Origin: an uncultured Prevotella sp.
GTDB taxonomy: Bacteria; Bacteroidota; Bacteroidia; Bacteroidales; Bacteroidaceae
Direction: 5' to 3'
Length of the DNA: 64,000 bases
Assembly: GCA_937889855.1 (NCBI GenBank)
Contig: CALBYK010000319.1
Span: 66,064-130,063 of the forward strand
Positions 52,754 through 62,625 of this stretch are shown here, one piece after another (within the stretch, counting starts at the first letter, position 1; each line of letters opens with the position of its first letter). The notes beneath the pieces were generated by a model. It was not told where the DNA came from. It saw only the letters and a program-made list of their open reading frames with translations, and searched no databases. Made by a program: the position numbers and the translations under genes.

Positions 52754-54872
52754 TAACTATAGACAAAACAATATATGATGCGGACTCAATTCAATCACTA
52801 GATGCCAGAAGCCACGTTCGTCTGAGAAGTGGCATGTACATTGGCGACAATGCGACTCCAAACCAGCTTCTCTTGGAGATTTTCAGCAACGCACTGGATG
52901 AGCACAATATTGGGCACGGAAACACAATTGAAGTCGAGATAAGAGAAGATAACTCCGTGCGCATCCTTGATAACGGGCAGGGTTTTCCAATAGATGAGAT
53001 GCGTGATGATGGAAAATCAGTGTTTGAGGCAGCGTTCAGTGTTGTCAACACATCGGGTAAATTCTCTGACGATAGCGTTTATGGCGGGTCTGCACTTGGA
53101 CTCAACGGCTTAGGCGCAAAAATTTCTAACTTTCTCTCAAAGAAGTTTTATGCTTACACTTATAACGGTGGCAAAAAAGAGAGCATTTATTTTGAGGACG
53201 GCATACTTGTTTCTCGTAAAGTAGAGAAATGCGATAAGAAACTACATGGGACTGTGGTAGAGTATACGCCTGACCCGCAATTCTTTGGTACGCCACAGAC
53301 AGATGCGAACTATTTTCTTTACTTCTTCAAGGATATTACCTGTCTTTGTCCGAATCTTGAGATTGACTTCAAGAATGGCAACAAAAGCTATCATATCAAG
53401 TCCCAGCATGGTATAGAAGACCTCGTGCGTTCCAGAACTGTTGGCAAAAATGAAATTATTAAGAATAGATTTGTCTATCATGGAAGTGACTTTGACATTA
53501 GTTTTACTTTCACAGACGAATCGTCTGAAAAAATTCTTGCCTATGTCAATTATGGTTACACGGATTCTGGGCCGCACATCACTGGGCTAAAAACCACAGT
53601 CACTCGAACGTTCAACTCTTGGGCGAAGGAGCAGGGACTTCTTAAAGCCAAAGATAAGAATATTGACGGCGCCTCTCTCCAAGAGGGGTTGGTACTGGCG
53701 CTAAGCTTGGTGTCAGCTGGGGTATCTTACAATGCCCAGACAAAGGAAAAAATTGTCAAATGCGACACATCTTTTCTAGATGAGTTCTCAAGCCAACTTG
53801 AGGTGTGGCTCGACAACAATCCAGACGATGGCCGCACCATCATCGAGAAGGCGCTAGTTGCCAGACGCGCTGCCGAAGCTGCAAAGAAGGCTAGAGAAGC
53901 AGTGAAGCAGAAGGCAACGTCTAAAAAAGACAAGTTGTTCAAGCTTCCGACAAAACTCACAGACTGCTGGACGAAAGATAGAACTAAAGCCGAGCTGCTT
54001 ATCTGCGAGGGCGATAGTGCTGCTAGTGGGTTGGTTGCAGCAAGAAATTCAGAGTTCCAAGCCATCTACGGCGTCCGCGGAAAAATGCTGTCGGTGCTTA
54101 AGACGAGTCCTGATAAGATAATGAAGAACCAAGAGATAAACAACGTTGTCGTTGCTCTTGGACTTGACTACAATCCCACTACGGGTAAAATGAAATATGA
54201 CAAAGATAAATTGAGATATGGCAAAATTATTGCGTGCGCCGATGCTAAATAAAATTGGCTGTGTGCTTTCTTTCTGGTGTGCCGCCGGGGTGCGTTTATC
54301 GCGCTAACGGGGAAATCTCTTTGAGACAATCCCGTGGGAAATAATTCCTGTACAGACTATCCTCGAATCGGAGGAGTAAGAACACTATTGGTAAGTGTTT
54401 TGAAATGAATCCTTCCTGTGTTGGGAGAAAGATATAGTCGGGACCTGTGGAGACACAGGATTTTCTGGATTTTGATGGCTACGCGATTGAGAATTTGTTA
54501 TTTAATATTTTGTGGTATCTTTGCCCTGAACTTATAATCAATGGGCATGTATATTCTTCTGTTCCACCGCTTTTTAGAATAACTACGAAAAAGAACGAAT
54601 ATATATATCTTAAAGACGAGGATGCGCTTCAAAGATATAAACAGAAGAACGCAGCAAAGATAAAAATAGTGGGGAGAATGAAAGGGCTGGGTGAGATGGA
54701 TTCCGAGGAGCTTTCACAGGCCCTTCTAGACCCATCGACAAGAAACATCCTCCAACTTCAAGTAAACGATGTTGAACAAACTAACAAATTATTTAATGAT
54801 TTATATGGGAAGGCGGTCGAACCAAGGGTGAGGTTCATTCTTGAGCATTCAGAGGAAGCGAGGGCAGATTAG
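52750..54872 (+). CDS. gyrB: Type II topoisomerase subunit B, one group I intron
   Basis: Join of 52750-54246 and 54468-54872 gives 634 codons, 633 residues. GHKL ATPase motifs: EIFSNALDEHN (N-box), LDNGQGFPIDE (G1) and GGSALGLNGLGAKIS (G2/G3). C-terminal TOPRIM: ELLICEGDSAASG, then ACADADFDGY created by splicing, the metal-binding D-x-D. RMKGLGEM is the conserved segment after it. Length fits a ParE/GyrB without extra insert. GTG at 52750 is listed; an in-frame ATA at 52759 has a better-spaced AAGGTGAT. Works with the next gene as a DNA gyrase or topo IV. Confidence 0.93.
54247..54467 (+). ncRNA. Group I intron of gyrB, no ORF
   Basis: 221 nt inserted between the Ala and the second Asp of the TOPRIM D-A-D. 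The 5' exon ends in T (54246), the intron ends in G (54467). Core: P (CTAACGGGGAAA), Q (AATCCCGTGGG), R (GTACAGACTATC) and S (AAGATATAGTCG, about 54429-54440). Minimal size, no endonuclease. Confidence 0.88.
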
Positions 54873-57290
54873 TTGGACATTATTCAAGAGGTAAGTCAGA
54901 ATTTTATTGATTCTGCCTACGATGTAAACACGAACCGTGCTTTTCCTGATGCACGAGATGGTTTGAAACCTGGTATGCGGGCCTGTCTTTGGACTATGTA
55001 TAAGCAAGGGTACACGTCAAACAAGCCGCACGTGAAGTCTGCCAAGATTGACGGGCACGTTGCGGCAAACTTCTGGCCGCACGGTCGATTAACTGCATAA
55101 TTATTGCTTTTTTGGTCAGTTTGTAGCAATTAAATGGGTACGTTTTTCATTATTGCCCCAACAACTTCTACTTATCTTGACAGAAAATATAATAATGCTT
55201 GTGCCGTGCTAAAACTGCTGGATTAAGCGGGAAGGCTAAGTTTAATATAAATGTTTATTATATTAAATATGCTAATCCGAACCGAAGGCTAGTGGTAACA
55301 CACTGGTCAGGGGCAGAGCATAGAAGATGAAACTATAATTATAGAATATAATTCTTCCAAGAGCCAGCAGCTGTTTGATTTTATTAGACAGAAAAGATAT
55401 GCCGAACTTATAGGAAACTATAAGAGGTAGAGGATAAAAAGCCTTTACGGTAACAAATTGACTACGGCAATCTACGAGACTTTTGCTCGCATGTCTCAGC
55501 CGTTCACGAACATCGTGCCCGAGGTTGATTTTCATGGAGCAAACGGCAACGTAATCCTTGGTGGAGATTCCATTGCCGCCGACAGGTACAGCGAAGCACG
55601 TCTCGCCCCCGTTGCGGAGAAATATATCCTCGACGGCGTTGAGAAGAACGCAGTAGATATGATTTGGAACTTCTCGGAAGACGAGCGGTGGCCTAGCGTC
55701 CTGCCGTCTGTCTTTCCGCGTCTGTTGGTAAACGGTTCTCAAGGAATCGGCGTGTCCATCGCCAATTCTTGGGCTTGCCATAACCTCCAAGAGACGTGCG
55801 ATTTGCTGATTGAGTATATCAAGATAGGCAAGGTCGATAACGACAACTACTTGCCAGATTGGCCTTGCGGCGCTACGATTGTGAATAAGAGCGACCTTCC
55901 GCAAATCAACGTCACTGGCAAAGGAAAAATTGTCACTGAGGCCAAATATGAAATTGTCGGCAAGGAAATACGCTTTACAGAATTTCCTTTTCAAGTATAC
56001 ATCGAGCCTTTGATTGAGGAAATTAAGGACGCTATCGAAAAAGATAAAGTTCACAATGTTGTTAACGTTTACAACAAGAGCGATAAAAAGCAAGTGCTTC
56101 TTACTGTCACATGTTCAAGCGCAGCTAAAACTAAATTGACCCTCGAAGAACTCTTTGCTGCCACCTCTCTTCGCTCACAGTTCAATGTAAACCAAGTGGC
56201 AATTGTGGGCAAGACCCCAAAGCTTCTGACACTACATGATGTGTGTGATATCTATGTAAGACACAACATCTTGTGTATTAAGCGAGAGCATAAGTTTGAC
56301 TTAGACAAGACGCTGGATAGAATCGAGATTCTTGATGGGCTCGTCAAGGCTCTTGGTAACATTGATGATATTATCAAGACCATTAAAGATTCTGACTCTG
56401 CGGCTAAGGCCAAAGAGAATCTTTTGTCTTGCGGCTTCTCTGAGCGCCAAGCCGATGCGATTCTTGCGATGAAACTCTCTAGGCTCGCGCATCTTGAGAC
56501 GGAAGCTGTGCTAAAAGAACTCCAAGAGAAGAGGGAGCTGGCAGCCAAGCTCGAAAAGGTTGTCAGCTCTGAGAAGGAGCAAAAGAAAATTCTTATCAAG
56601 AAGCTGCGCTCCCTTGCGAAAGAGTTCGGAACTCCAAGGCGGTCTGTTGTAGTTCAAAAAAATATTGCAAAACCGCAAAAGCTAACGAAGAAAGCAGAAC
56701 CGCAAGATGTTGTGGTTACTTACACCGCCAACGGCTATATAAAGTGTACCCCTGCATCTCAATATCGTCCCGCATCTGATAATATCGCTGAGATTAGAAC
56801 GACTACAGATGGGTATATTCAGATTTACAACACGAGCAAGGTCTATCGTCTCAAGGTAGACGGCATCAAGCGTTGCCTAGCCGCAGACAAGGGCACCCCC
56901 ATTGGCGTAATCCTTGGCACGGGGCTTACACACGTCAACGCGGTCATTGGGTGCGGCGAGGATAGAGACGTTGTGGCCGTGTCCAAGAGCGGGCGCATCA
57001 AGCGTTTTAACACAAGCCTGTTTGACGGTACGACACAGAGCCTCAAAGGGCAGGATTTCTTCCCCAAGAACGATGTGGTGGCAATCGTGCCGTTCGAAAA
57101 TAAAGCAATGACAATCACCACAAACAGCGACAAGAGCCTGACCGTGGACATGTGCCAGCTCAACAGCAGCGGCAAATTCTCCACGGGGCGAGTTGGTGCT
57201 AAGATGGACGTCACAGATTTTGTCACAAACGTCTTTGTATCCAACAAGGAGAGCAAGATTCTTTCTTCTCTTGGGGCAAAAGTTAAATAG
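54873..57290 (+). CDS. gyrA: Type II topoisomerase subunit A, one group I intron
   Basis: Join of 54873-55085 and 55461-57290 gives 680 residues; TTG at 54873 directly follows the gyrB stop. RAFPDARDGLKPGMRACL and ANFWPHG lie in exon 1. Exon 2 starts TTAIYETFARMSQPF and holds the catalytic Tyr in DRYSEARL, plus a long coiled-coil and a beta-pinwheel-like C-terminal domain (VVTYTANGYIKCTP, VVAVSKSGRIKRFN). The usual HPHGD Asp is Thr. It cleaves and rejoins DNA as a heterotetramer with GyrB. Confidence 0.93.
55086..55460 (+). ncRNA. Group I intron of gyrA with variant P7
   Basis: 375 nt after the PHG codons (exon ends GGT; intron ends in G at 55460). P (AAGCGGGAAGGC, about 55227), R (GGCAGAGCATAGAA, 55312-55325) and S (AAGATATGCC, about 55394-55403). 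The P7 pairing is GCATA/TATGC here, whereas the other four introns have GACTA/TAGTC or close variants. No ORF. Confidence 0.78.
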
Positions 57291-57296
57291 AACAAT

Positions 57297-57326
57297 TTGA
57301 CTTTTGGAGTTGTCGTGGGGTATAAT
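57297..57326 (+). promoter_or_regulatory. Promoter of the SSB-like gene
   Basis: TTGACT 57297-57302 and TATAAT 57321-57326, 18-nt spacer; CCCAAGAGAAAG in the leader. Confidence 0.75.
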
Positions 57327-57412
57327 ACGGTTGTCCGTAGCCCAAGAGAAAGGGTTTATAGAAAAGATATAATTTATAAAAGATGTAGTTAAGAGAGAAA
57401 AGGAGAAAATTA

Positions 57413-58366
57413 ATGAAGCAGAATATGACAAATGAGGTGTCTGTCCGAGGCTACGTGTTTTCACACACACTTCAGGAGCGCGATTCTACCAAGCGTCCTG
57501 GTGAGAAGGTAATCATCGGCCTTGTCAACATCGCGACAGATGATGATGCGGTTAATGTCGTTCCTGTTAACTTCTTTGTTAACGAGAAGACGAACAAGGG
57601 CGGTGTTAATTCTACCTTTGCCAACCTTCACCAGCTCATTCTTGAGAACAAGACGGTGGAGGAAGTCGGTGTTTCTGACGCAACTCGCGTCCGTGTTGAC
57701 GGTTCTATTGACGTAAATGACTTCTATGGTCGAGACGGTCAGCTTGTCACGGGCAAGCGTGTGCGCGGTTCCTTCCTTCACTTCCTTAACGCCAACGAGG
57801 CGATTTCCACTGAGCGCACTCCCGCCACTTCCTTTGAAGCGGACGTGCTTATCCAGTCTGCGGCTGAGCGCGAGTCCAATGATGGTTCTACCTATGTTTC
57901 CATCTCTGGCTTTGCGTTTAACTATCGCAACGAGATTCTTCCTGTGACGTTCTCTGTCCAGTCTGAGGGCGGCAAGAACTTCTTCCTCAACGAGGATATC
58001 TCCACTGCCAATCCTTATTTCGGCAAGGTGTGGGGCAATATTAAGTCCACGGTTGTCGTGTCCACGCAGGAGCAGGATGATTCTTCTGCCGCCTTTGGTG
58101 CTCCACAAGTCCGTGAGACTTCTCGCACGTTCCGCACCTGGGAGGTTGTTGGTGCTAATGTAAACCTTGGCCTTGGCGAGGATACAGTCACCGAGGAGGA
58201 GCTTAAGGCCGCTGACGCTCACCGACAGGAGGTGCTGGCTGGTGTCCGCGCACGTTACGAGCAGCGACAGAACAGCTCTTCTGGTTCTACGGGTTTTCCC
58301 GCCAGCGCCATGCCGCAGCAGTCTAAGCCCCGCGCGGCTACCATGCCCGAGGATATTAGGTTCTAG
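57413..58366 (+). CDS. SSB-like replication protein
   Basis: 317 residues, ATG at 57413 after AGAAAAGGAGAAAATTA. Two similar beta-rich halves (EVSVRGYVFSHTLQ and TSFEADVLIQSA starts) look like tandem OB folds. A disordered Ser/Gln-rich linker follows, and a C-terminal acidic tip MPEDIRF, like the D-D-x-[IP]-F tip of SSB that recruits partners. Likely coats single-stranded DNA in front of the helicase and primase encoded downstream. No family name is certain. Confidence 0.6.
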   Translation: MKQNMTNEVSVRGYVFSHTLQERDSTKRPGEKVIIGLVNIATDDDAVNVVPVNFFVNEKTNKGGVNSTFANLHQLILENKTVEEVGVSDATRVRVDGSIDVNDFYGRDGQLVTGKRVRGSFLHFLNANEAISTERTPATSFEADVLIQSAAERESNDGSTYVSISGFAFNYRNEILPVTFSVQSEGGKNFFLNEDISTANPYFGKVWGNIKSTVVVSTQEQDDSSAAFGAPQVRETSRTFRTWEVVGANVNLGLGEDTVTEEELKAADAHRQEVLAGVRARYEQRQNSSSGSTGFPASAMPQQSKPRAATMPEDIRF

Positions 58367-58423
58367 CGAAGACTCTTAGACTCGGGATAATAGTTTTTTA
58401 GAGATAAAAGGAGAAAATAATAT

Positions 58424-59422
58424 ATGGCAATTGACCTTCTAAGCCTCAAGCCTCACAAGGTAAGTCGCGACCTGAGCGGATATATTACTTATATTTACGG
58501 CAAGGAGAAGATTGGCAAGACAAGTCTCGCTGCACAGGCACCTGACACACTTCTTCTTGCGGCTGAGCGTGGATACAATGGACTAAGCGGCATTATTGCA
58601 CAGGATATCACCTCTTGGAGTGACATGCGGCAAACGTTCCGGGAGCTAAAGAAGCCCGAGGTGAAAGAGCGCTTTAAGGTTCTCATCGTAGACACGATTG
58701 ACTTGATGGCAAAGTATTGCACCAAGTATGTATGCAACAACAACGGTATTTCAGACCTTGGCGAGCTCCCATACGGACGCGGCTATGCTGCGATGCGCAG
58801 CGAGTTTGAAGACGTGTTTAACGCCCTCGCCCAGATGGGTTATGCTGTTATTTTTATCAGCCACGATGCGGACAAGGTTATCAAGAGGGAAGACGGAACT
58901 GAATACAGCAGGATTGTGCCATCGCTTTCCCCTGACAAGGTAAACGCGATTATCGCGAATATGGCGGATATCTATGGCTACGCACATATCGTTCAAGATG
59001 CCGATGGTGTGCCTAAGCGAGTTCTAACGCTTCGCTCTCCAAACGATAGCATCGCTTGTGGTTGCCGTTTTGCCAACATTGACCCAGAGATTCCGTTCGG
59101 CTATCAGAGTCTTGTTGACGCGCTGAACCGAGCGATTGACTCTGTTGGCGAAGACAACATTACTGACGCTCCAATCGAGCCGCTTTCAACGCCTGACGAC
59201 CTTGATTTCGATGCTCTTATCAACGAGTTCAATACTCTTGTCGGCAAGATTCAGTCCGTCACGGGTGCTGAGTTTGGCTCTAAGTGGGCACCTAAGATTT
59301 CTGGAATCGTCTCTAAGTATCTTGGGAAGAACAAGAAGGTTGCTGACTGCACTCCAGAGCAGGTGGAGCAGCTTTCTCTTATTGTCTCTGACCTCAAGGA
59401 TGAGGTTGGAAACGGTCTGTAA
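58424..59422 (+). CDS. RecA-fold ATPase, Sak4-like
   Basis: 332 residues, ATG at 58424 with AAAAGGAGAAAATAA. Walker A GKEKIGKTSLA (about 26-36), Walker B FKVLIVDTIDL (about 84-94), and VIFISHDADK (about 144) as sensor. The C-terminal part is helical. Size and motif order match phage RecA-like single-strand annealing ATPases (Sak4/AAA_24). Works with SSB in recombination-dependent replication or repair. Lacks the RecA L2 loop. Confidence 0.75.
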   Translation: MAIDLLSLKPHKVSRDLSGYITYIYGKEKIGKTSLAAQAPDTLLLAAERGYNGLSGIIAQDITSWSDMRQTFRELKKPEVKERFKVLIVDTIDLMAKYCTKYVCNNNGISDLGELPYGRGYAAMRSEFEDVFNALAQMGYAVIFISHDADKVIKREDGTEYSRIVPSLSPDKVNAIIANMADIYGYAHIVQDADGVPKRVLTLRSPNDSIACGCRFANIDPEIPFGYQSLVDALNRAIDSVGEDNITDAPIEPLSTPDDLDFDALINEFNTLVGKIQSVTGAEFGSKWAPKISGIVSKYLGKNKKVADCTPEQVEQLSLIVSDLKDEVGNGL

Positions 59423-59448
59423 GATTTAATTATTTTCAGCTAGACAAA

Positions 59449-59488
59449 GGGGAGGATGAAATATTCAATGTTTCGTCCTCCCTTTTTT
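59449..59488 (+). terminator. Rho-independent terminator
   Basis: GGGGAGGATGAAA and TTTCGTCCTCCC, then six T. Confidence 0.88.
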
Positions 59489-59505
59489 CTTAAGGAAGGA
59501 AGGTT

Positions 59506-59925
59506 ATGGCCGCACATACAAAAGGAGATGTGCTATCTTTGGTATCTGGCTGCTTTATGGATTGCGGCTATACGAGTTTTGACGGCAAGAAGGTAGAGCA
59601 GCAGCTGACTCAGATGGCTAAGGCTCTTAAGTTGACTTATAGTCAAATATACGATATAGTTAACTATTGGTTGGTAATCAGGCTTGTCGGCAAGCCTTAC
59701 GCAGAAGCTCTCCAAGAGAAGAAGAAGTGTCTGAATAGGGTAACGTTTCTAACCTTCTCCAACGTGCGAGAGGAAGCCCAAGCATACTATGAGAAACAAG
59801 CGAAGATTGATGAAATCCGCAAGTCTCGCAAGAAGCAGGACACCGCACCGACTTCCAGGAGAATGACGGTAACAGAGAAACCAACCACAAGACCTATTGG
59901 TGTTTATTATTTCTCTCTTGACTAG
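59506..59925 (+). CDS. Unrecognised 139-residue helical protein
   Basis: ATG at 59506 after AAGGAAGGAAGG. Helical (LTYSQIYDIVNYWLVIRLVG) with a basic C-terminal half. Located directly before the helicase, so a loader or accessory role is possible but unsupported by motif. Confidence 0.55.
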   Translation: MAAHTKGDVLSLVSGCFMDCGYTSFDGKKVEQQLTQMAKALKLTYSQIYDIVNYWLVIRLVGKPYAEALQEKKKCLNRVTFLTFSNVREEAQAYYEKQAKIDEIRKSRKKQDTAPTSRRMTVTEKPTTRPIGVYYFSLD

Positions 59926-59941
59926 AAAAGGAGGTTGTGCC

Positions 59942-61546
59942 ATAAACGGGAACAAGTATTATGATACATCTGCCGTTGTGCAGATTCTTGGTAGCATATT
60001 CAAAGACTCTTCTTTTCTAGACCAAAAGGGAAAGTATTTTCTAACAGCCCAAGACTTTGCGCCGCAAGACTTTCACAGGGTGGTGTATGGCGCTGCGGCA
60101 GACCTTTACTCTAACGGTGCGAGAAACATCACCGTGACTGATATCGAGGACTACCTGAAAGACGGTAGACCAAACTCATGGAGTGTCTATCAGGCGTGCG
60201 GCGGGGCCAAATGGGTGGCAAGCGCCATAGATGCGGCTCACCCCGAGAACTTCAAGTTCTACTATGACAGGGTGAAAAAGTTCACTCTGCTGCGAAATTA
60301 CACGAACGCGGGCATGGATGTCACGTGGGTGTATGACCCAGACAACCTCATTGACCCGAAAAAGCGCCAACAGCAACTAGACGAGCTTGACTCGACACCG
60401 CTTGCGAAGATTGCGGAAAAAGTGGAGTTCCGCATCTCAAGCGTGCGGCAAGATTCCGTGACCGTCATTGACAAGACAGCTGTAAAGGCTGGCGATTCAA
60501 TTGACGCTCTCTTGGACGGCCTACGTGACAGACCAGAGACAGGAATGCCGTTCTCGTATGGCTGGGAAGAAGACGGGTATTCGGAGTTAATGAATCAAGT
60601 CGGGCTAGGTGCTAGGCTTGGCAAGTTCTTTCTGCGTAGTGCTGCGAGCGGTGTTGGCAAGTCAAGAAGTTTGGCCGCCGATGCCTGTATGTTGGCTTGC
60701 AAGCACATATGGCAAAACAACCAATGGATTGACTTGGTGAAAAATCCAGAGAACTCCAAGAGACGAGGGGTACTTTTTATCTCCACAGAGCTGAATGTGT
60801 CAGAGTTGCAGACGCTTTTCCTTTCCTTCATCTCGGGCGTGAACGAGGAAAAGATTCTTACGCATGAGATTACACCTGAAGAGAACGAGAGAATTCGTCT
60901 TGCGGCTGAGGAGTTAAAGGAAGCTCCGTTATATATCGAACTCCTTCCTAACTTTACCGTATCAGACGTAGAGAATGTAATTATTCGCAATCACACAGAC
61001 CCTAACTATGGGTGCAACTATTTCTTCTATGACTATCTTGGCACCTCTCTTGGAATTCTTGAGGAAGTGGCAGGACGCGCGCGCGGCGTCTCGATGCGCG
61101 AGGATAGCATCTTGTTTCTCTTGGCAACCCGTCTAAAGGAGCTAGCTGTTCAATACAATATTTTTATCGAGAGTGCCACACAACTCAATGCAAGCTGGAA
61201 GACAGATATGATTCCAGACCAGAACCTCCTCCGTGGCTCGAAGGCTGTGGCGGATAGGATTGACTTAGGTACGATTCTTTTGAACGTGACTCCCGAAGAT
61301 ATTGCGAATATCAGACGTGCAGGGTATGTCGAGAATGAGTTTATGGGGGTAGAGCCGAATGTTAAGCTGTCTGTGTACAAGAACAGGCGCGGAAAATATG
61401 TGAACTGTTATATTTGGATGTACGCAGACAAGGGCACATGCCGATTCATCCCTCTTGGCGCTACCACTTGGGATTTGGAGCCTTATGAAATATCGCGTCT
61501 TCATTTGGACGCGATGGCTATCCCAGACCAGGTAGGTGATAAGTGA
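59942..61546 (+). CDS. dnaB: DnaB-like replicative helicase
   Basis: 534 residues if started at ATA 59942, which lies 7 nt after AAAAGGAGG; the in-frame TTGs upstream lack a signal. N-terminal helical domain (YDTSAVVQILGSIF, about 7-20), then the RecA-like core: Walker A SAASGVGKSRS (about 235-245), RGVLFISTELN, then FFYDYLG (Walker B-like) and RGSKAVADRIDLGTIL. It unwinds the fork as a hexamer. The final region with VYKNRRGKYVNCYIW is the arginine-finger end of DnaB. TGATG overlap with the primase gene. Confidence 0.88.
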   Translation: MNGNKYYDTSAVVQILGSIFKDSSFLDQKGKYFLTAQDFAPQDFHRVVYGAAADLYSNGARNITVTDIEDYLKDGRPNSWSVYQACGGAKWVASAIDAAHPENFKFYYDRVKKFTLLRNYTNAGMDVTWVYDPDNLIDPKKRQQQLDELDSTPLAKIAEKVEFRISSVRQDSVTVIDKTAVKAGDSIDALLDGLRDRPETGMPFSYGWEEDGYSELMNQVGLGARLGKFFLRSAASGVGKSRSLAADACMLACKHIWQNNQWIDLVKNPENSKRRGVLFISTELNVSELQTLFLSFISGVNEEKILTHEITPEENERIRLAAEELKEAPLYIELLPNFTVSDVENVIIRNHTDPNYGCNYFFYDYLGTSLGILEEVAGRARGVSMREDSILFLLATRLKELAVQYNIFIESATQLNASWKTDMIPDQNLLRGSKAVADRIDLGTILLNVTPEDIANIRRAGYVENEFMGVEPNVKLSVYKNRRGKYVNCYIWMYADKGTCRFIPLGATTWDLEPYEISRLHLDAMAIPDQVGDK

Positions 61547-62616
61547 TGGCATATAACAAAGACGAGGTAAAAGAGGCACTGGCTCCTGATGACATCTATG
61601 AGCTTCTTGAGCAATTGGGTGCTGAGCCTGAAATGTTTGAAGACCATATAGAGTCATTGACTATTTGCCATAGAGGCCATTCCCGTAAGCTATGGTATTT
61701 TTTTAATACTCAACTATTTAAGTGCTGGACGCACTGTCAAGATACGTTTGATGTCTTTGGCCTTCTTCAAAAGGTGAAAGACTTTACGTTGAACGATGCA
61801 GTCTATTATGTCGTATCATTCTTTAATCTAGACGCGAAGCTAGAGCAAACAGACGCCATCCAACTAACAGATGATTGGAAGCTTTTCAAGCATTATGAGG
61901 AGCTTACTTCAATTAAAGTGAACCATGACAAAATTGAACTCCCAGAAATCAGTCCAAACCCATTGGTTCACTATCCACAACCTGTTGTCAAAAACTGGGT
62001 GCAAGAAGACATTCCCAAGAGTGTTTGTGACTTTGCCAATATCCATTACGATCCCGTGAACGGCAGCGTCTTGATTCCGCATTACGATGAACAAAGTCGC
62101 CTTATAGGAATTCGTGAGCGTACTTTAGTGGAAGAGAATAAGGTCTTTGGCAAATACAAGCCTTGGAGACGCGGTAAGAAGATGTATAATCATCCACTTG
62201 CCTTCAATCTATACGGGCTGAATTGGTCAGCGCCGCAAATCAAAAAGATGCACGTCGCCCTTGTGTATGAGTCTGAGAAGTCGGTTTTACAAACAATCAA
62301 TTATCTTGGGCTTGACGGAAATCTCGCTGTGGCCGTATGTGGGTCGTCTATCTCGAAGTATCAGTTTGAACTTCTTCGTTCTCTTGGGATGCGCGAGATG
62401 GTAATTTGCTTCGATAGGGACTTCGAGAGTATCGGAGATGATAACTACTATCGCGTTGTTCAAAAGCTTCAGAAGATATACGATAAATATTCGCCTTATG
62501 TCAATGTGAGCTTTTTGTTTGACAAGGACGGAAACAAGCTAGGTTACAAGGATTCTCCAACAGACAAAGGTAGGGAAGTTTTCTTAGAGCTTTGGAAAAA
62601 TAGAGTAGTACTGTAA
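61546..62616 (+). CDS. dnaG: DnaG-type primase
   Basis: 356 residues, ATG at 61546 (AGGTAGGTGATAAG upstream). Zinc finger: CHRGHSRKLWYFF..FKCWTHC (about 41-64). TOPRIM: VALVYESEKSVLQ (about 239-251, catalytic Glu) and EMVICFDRDFESIGDD (about 285-300, D-x-D). The core fold between is shorter than bacterial DnaG, and no helicase-binding C-domain is seen. Makes RNA primers for lagging-strand synthesis. Confidence 0.88.
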   Translation: MAYNKDEVKEALAPDDIYELLEQLGAEPEMFEDHIESLTICHRGHSRKLWYFFNTQLFKCWTHCQDTFDVFGLLQKVKDFTLNDAVYYVVSFFNLDAKLEQTDAIQLTDDWKLFKHYEELTSIKVNHDKIELPEISPNPLVHYPQPVVKNWVQEDIPKSVCDFANIHYDPVNGSVLIPHYDEQSRLIGIRERTLVEENKVFGKYKPWRRGKKMYNHPLAFNLYGLNWSAPQIKKMHVALVYESEKSVLQTINYLGLDGNLAVAVCGSSISKYQFELLRSLGMREMVICFDRDFESIGDDNYYRVVQKLQKIYDKYSPYVNVSFLFDKDGNKLGYKDSPTDKGREVFLELWKNRVVL

Positions 62617-62625
62617 GATAAAGAG

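Noticed and set aside
55272..56093. Antisense 273-codon frame over gyrA and its intron
   Set aside because: Shadow of gyrA; no ribosome-binding site.
57461..58222. Antisense 253-codon frame over the SSB-like gene
   Set aside because: Codon-bias shadow of the forward gene.
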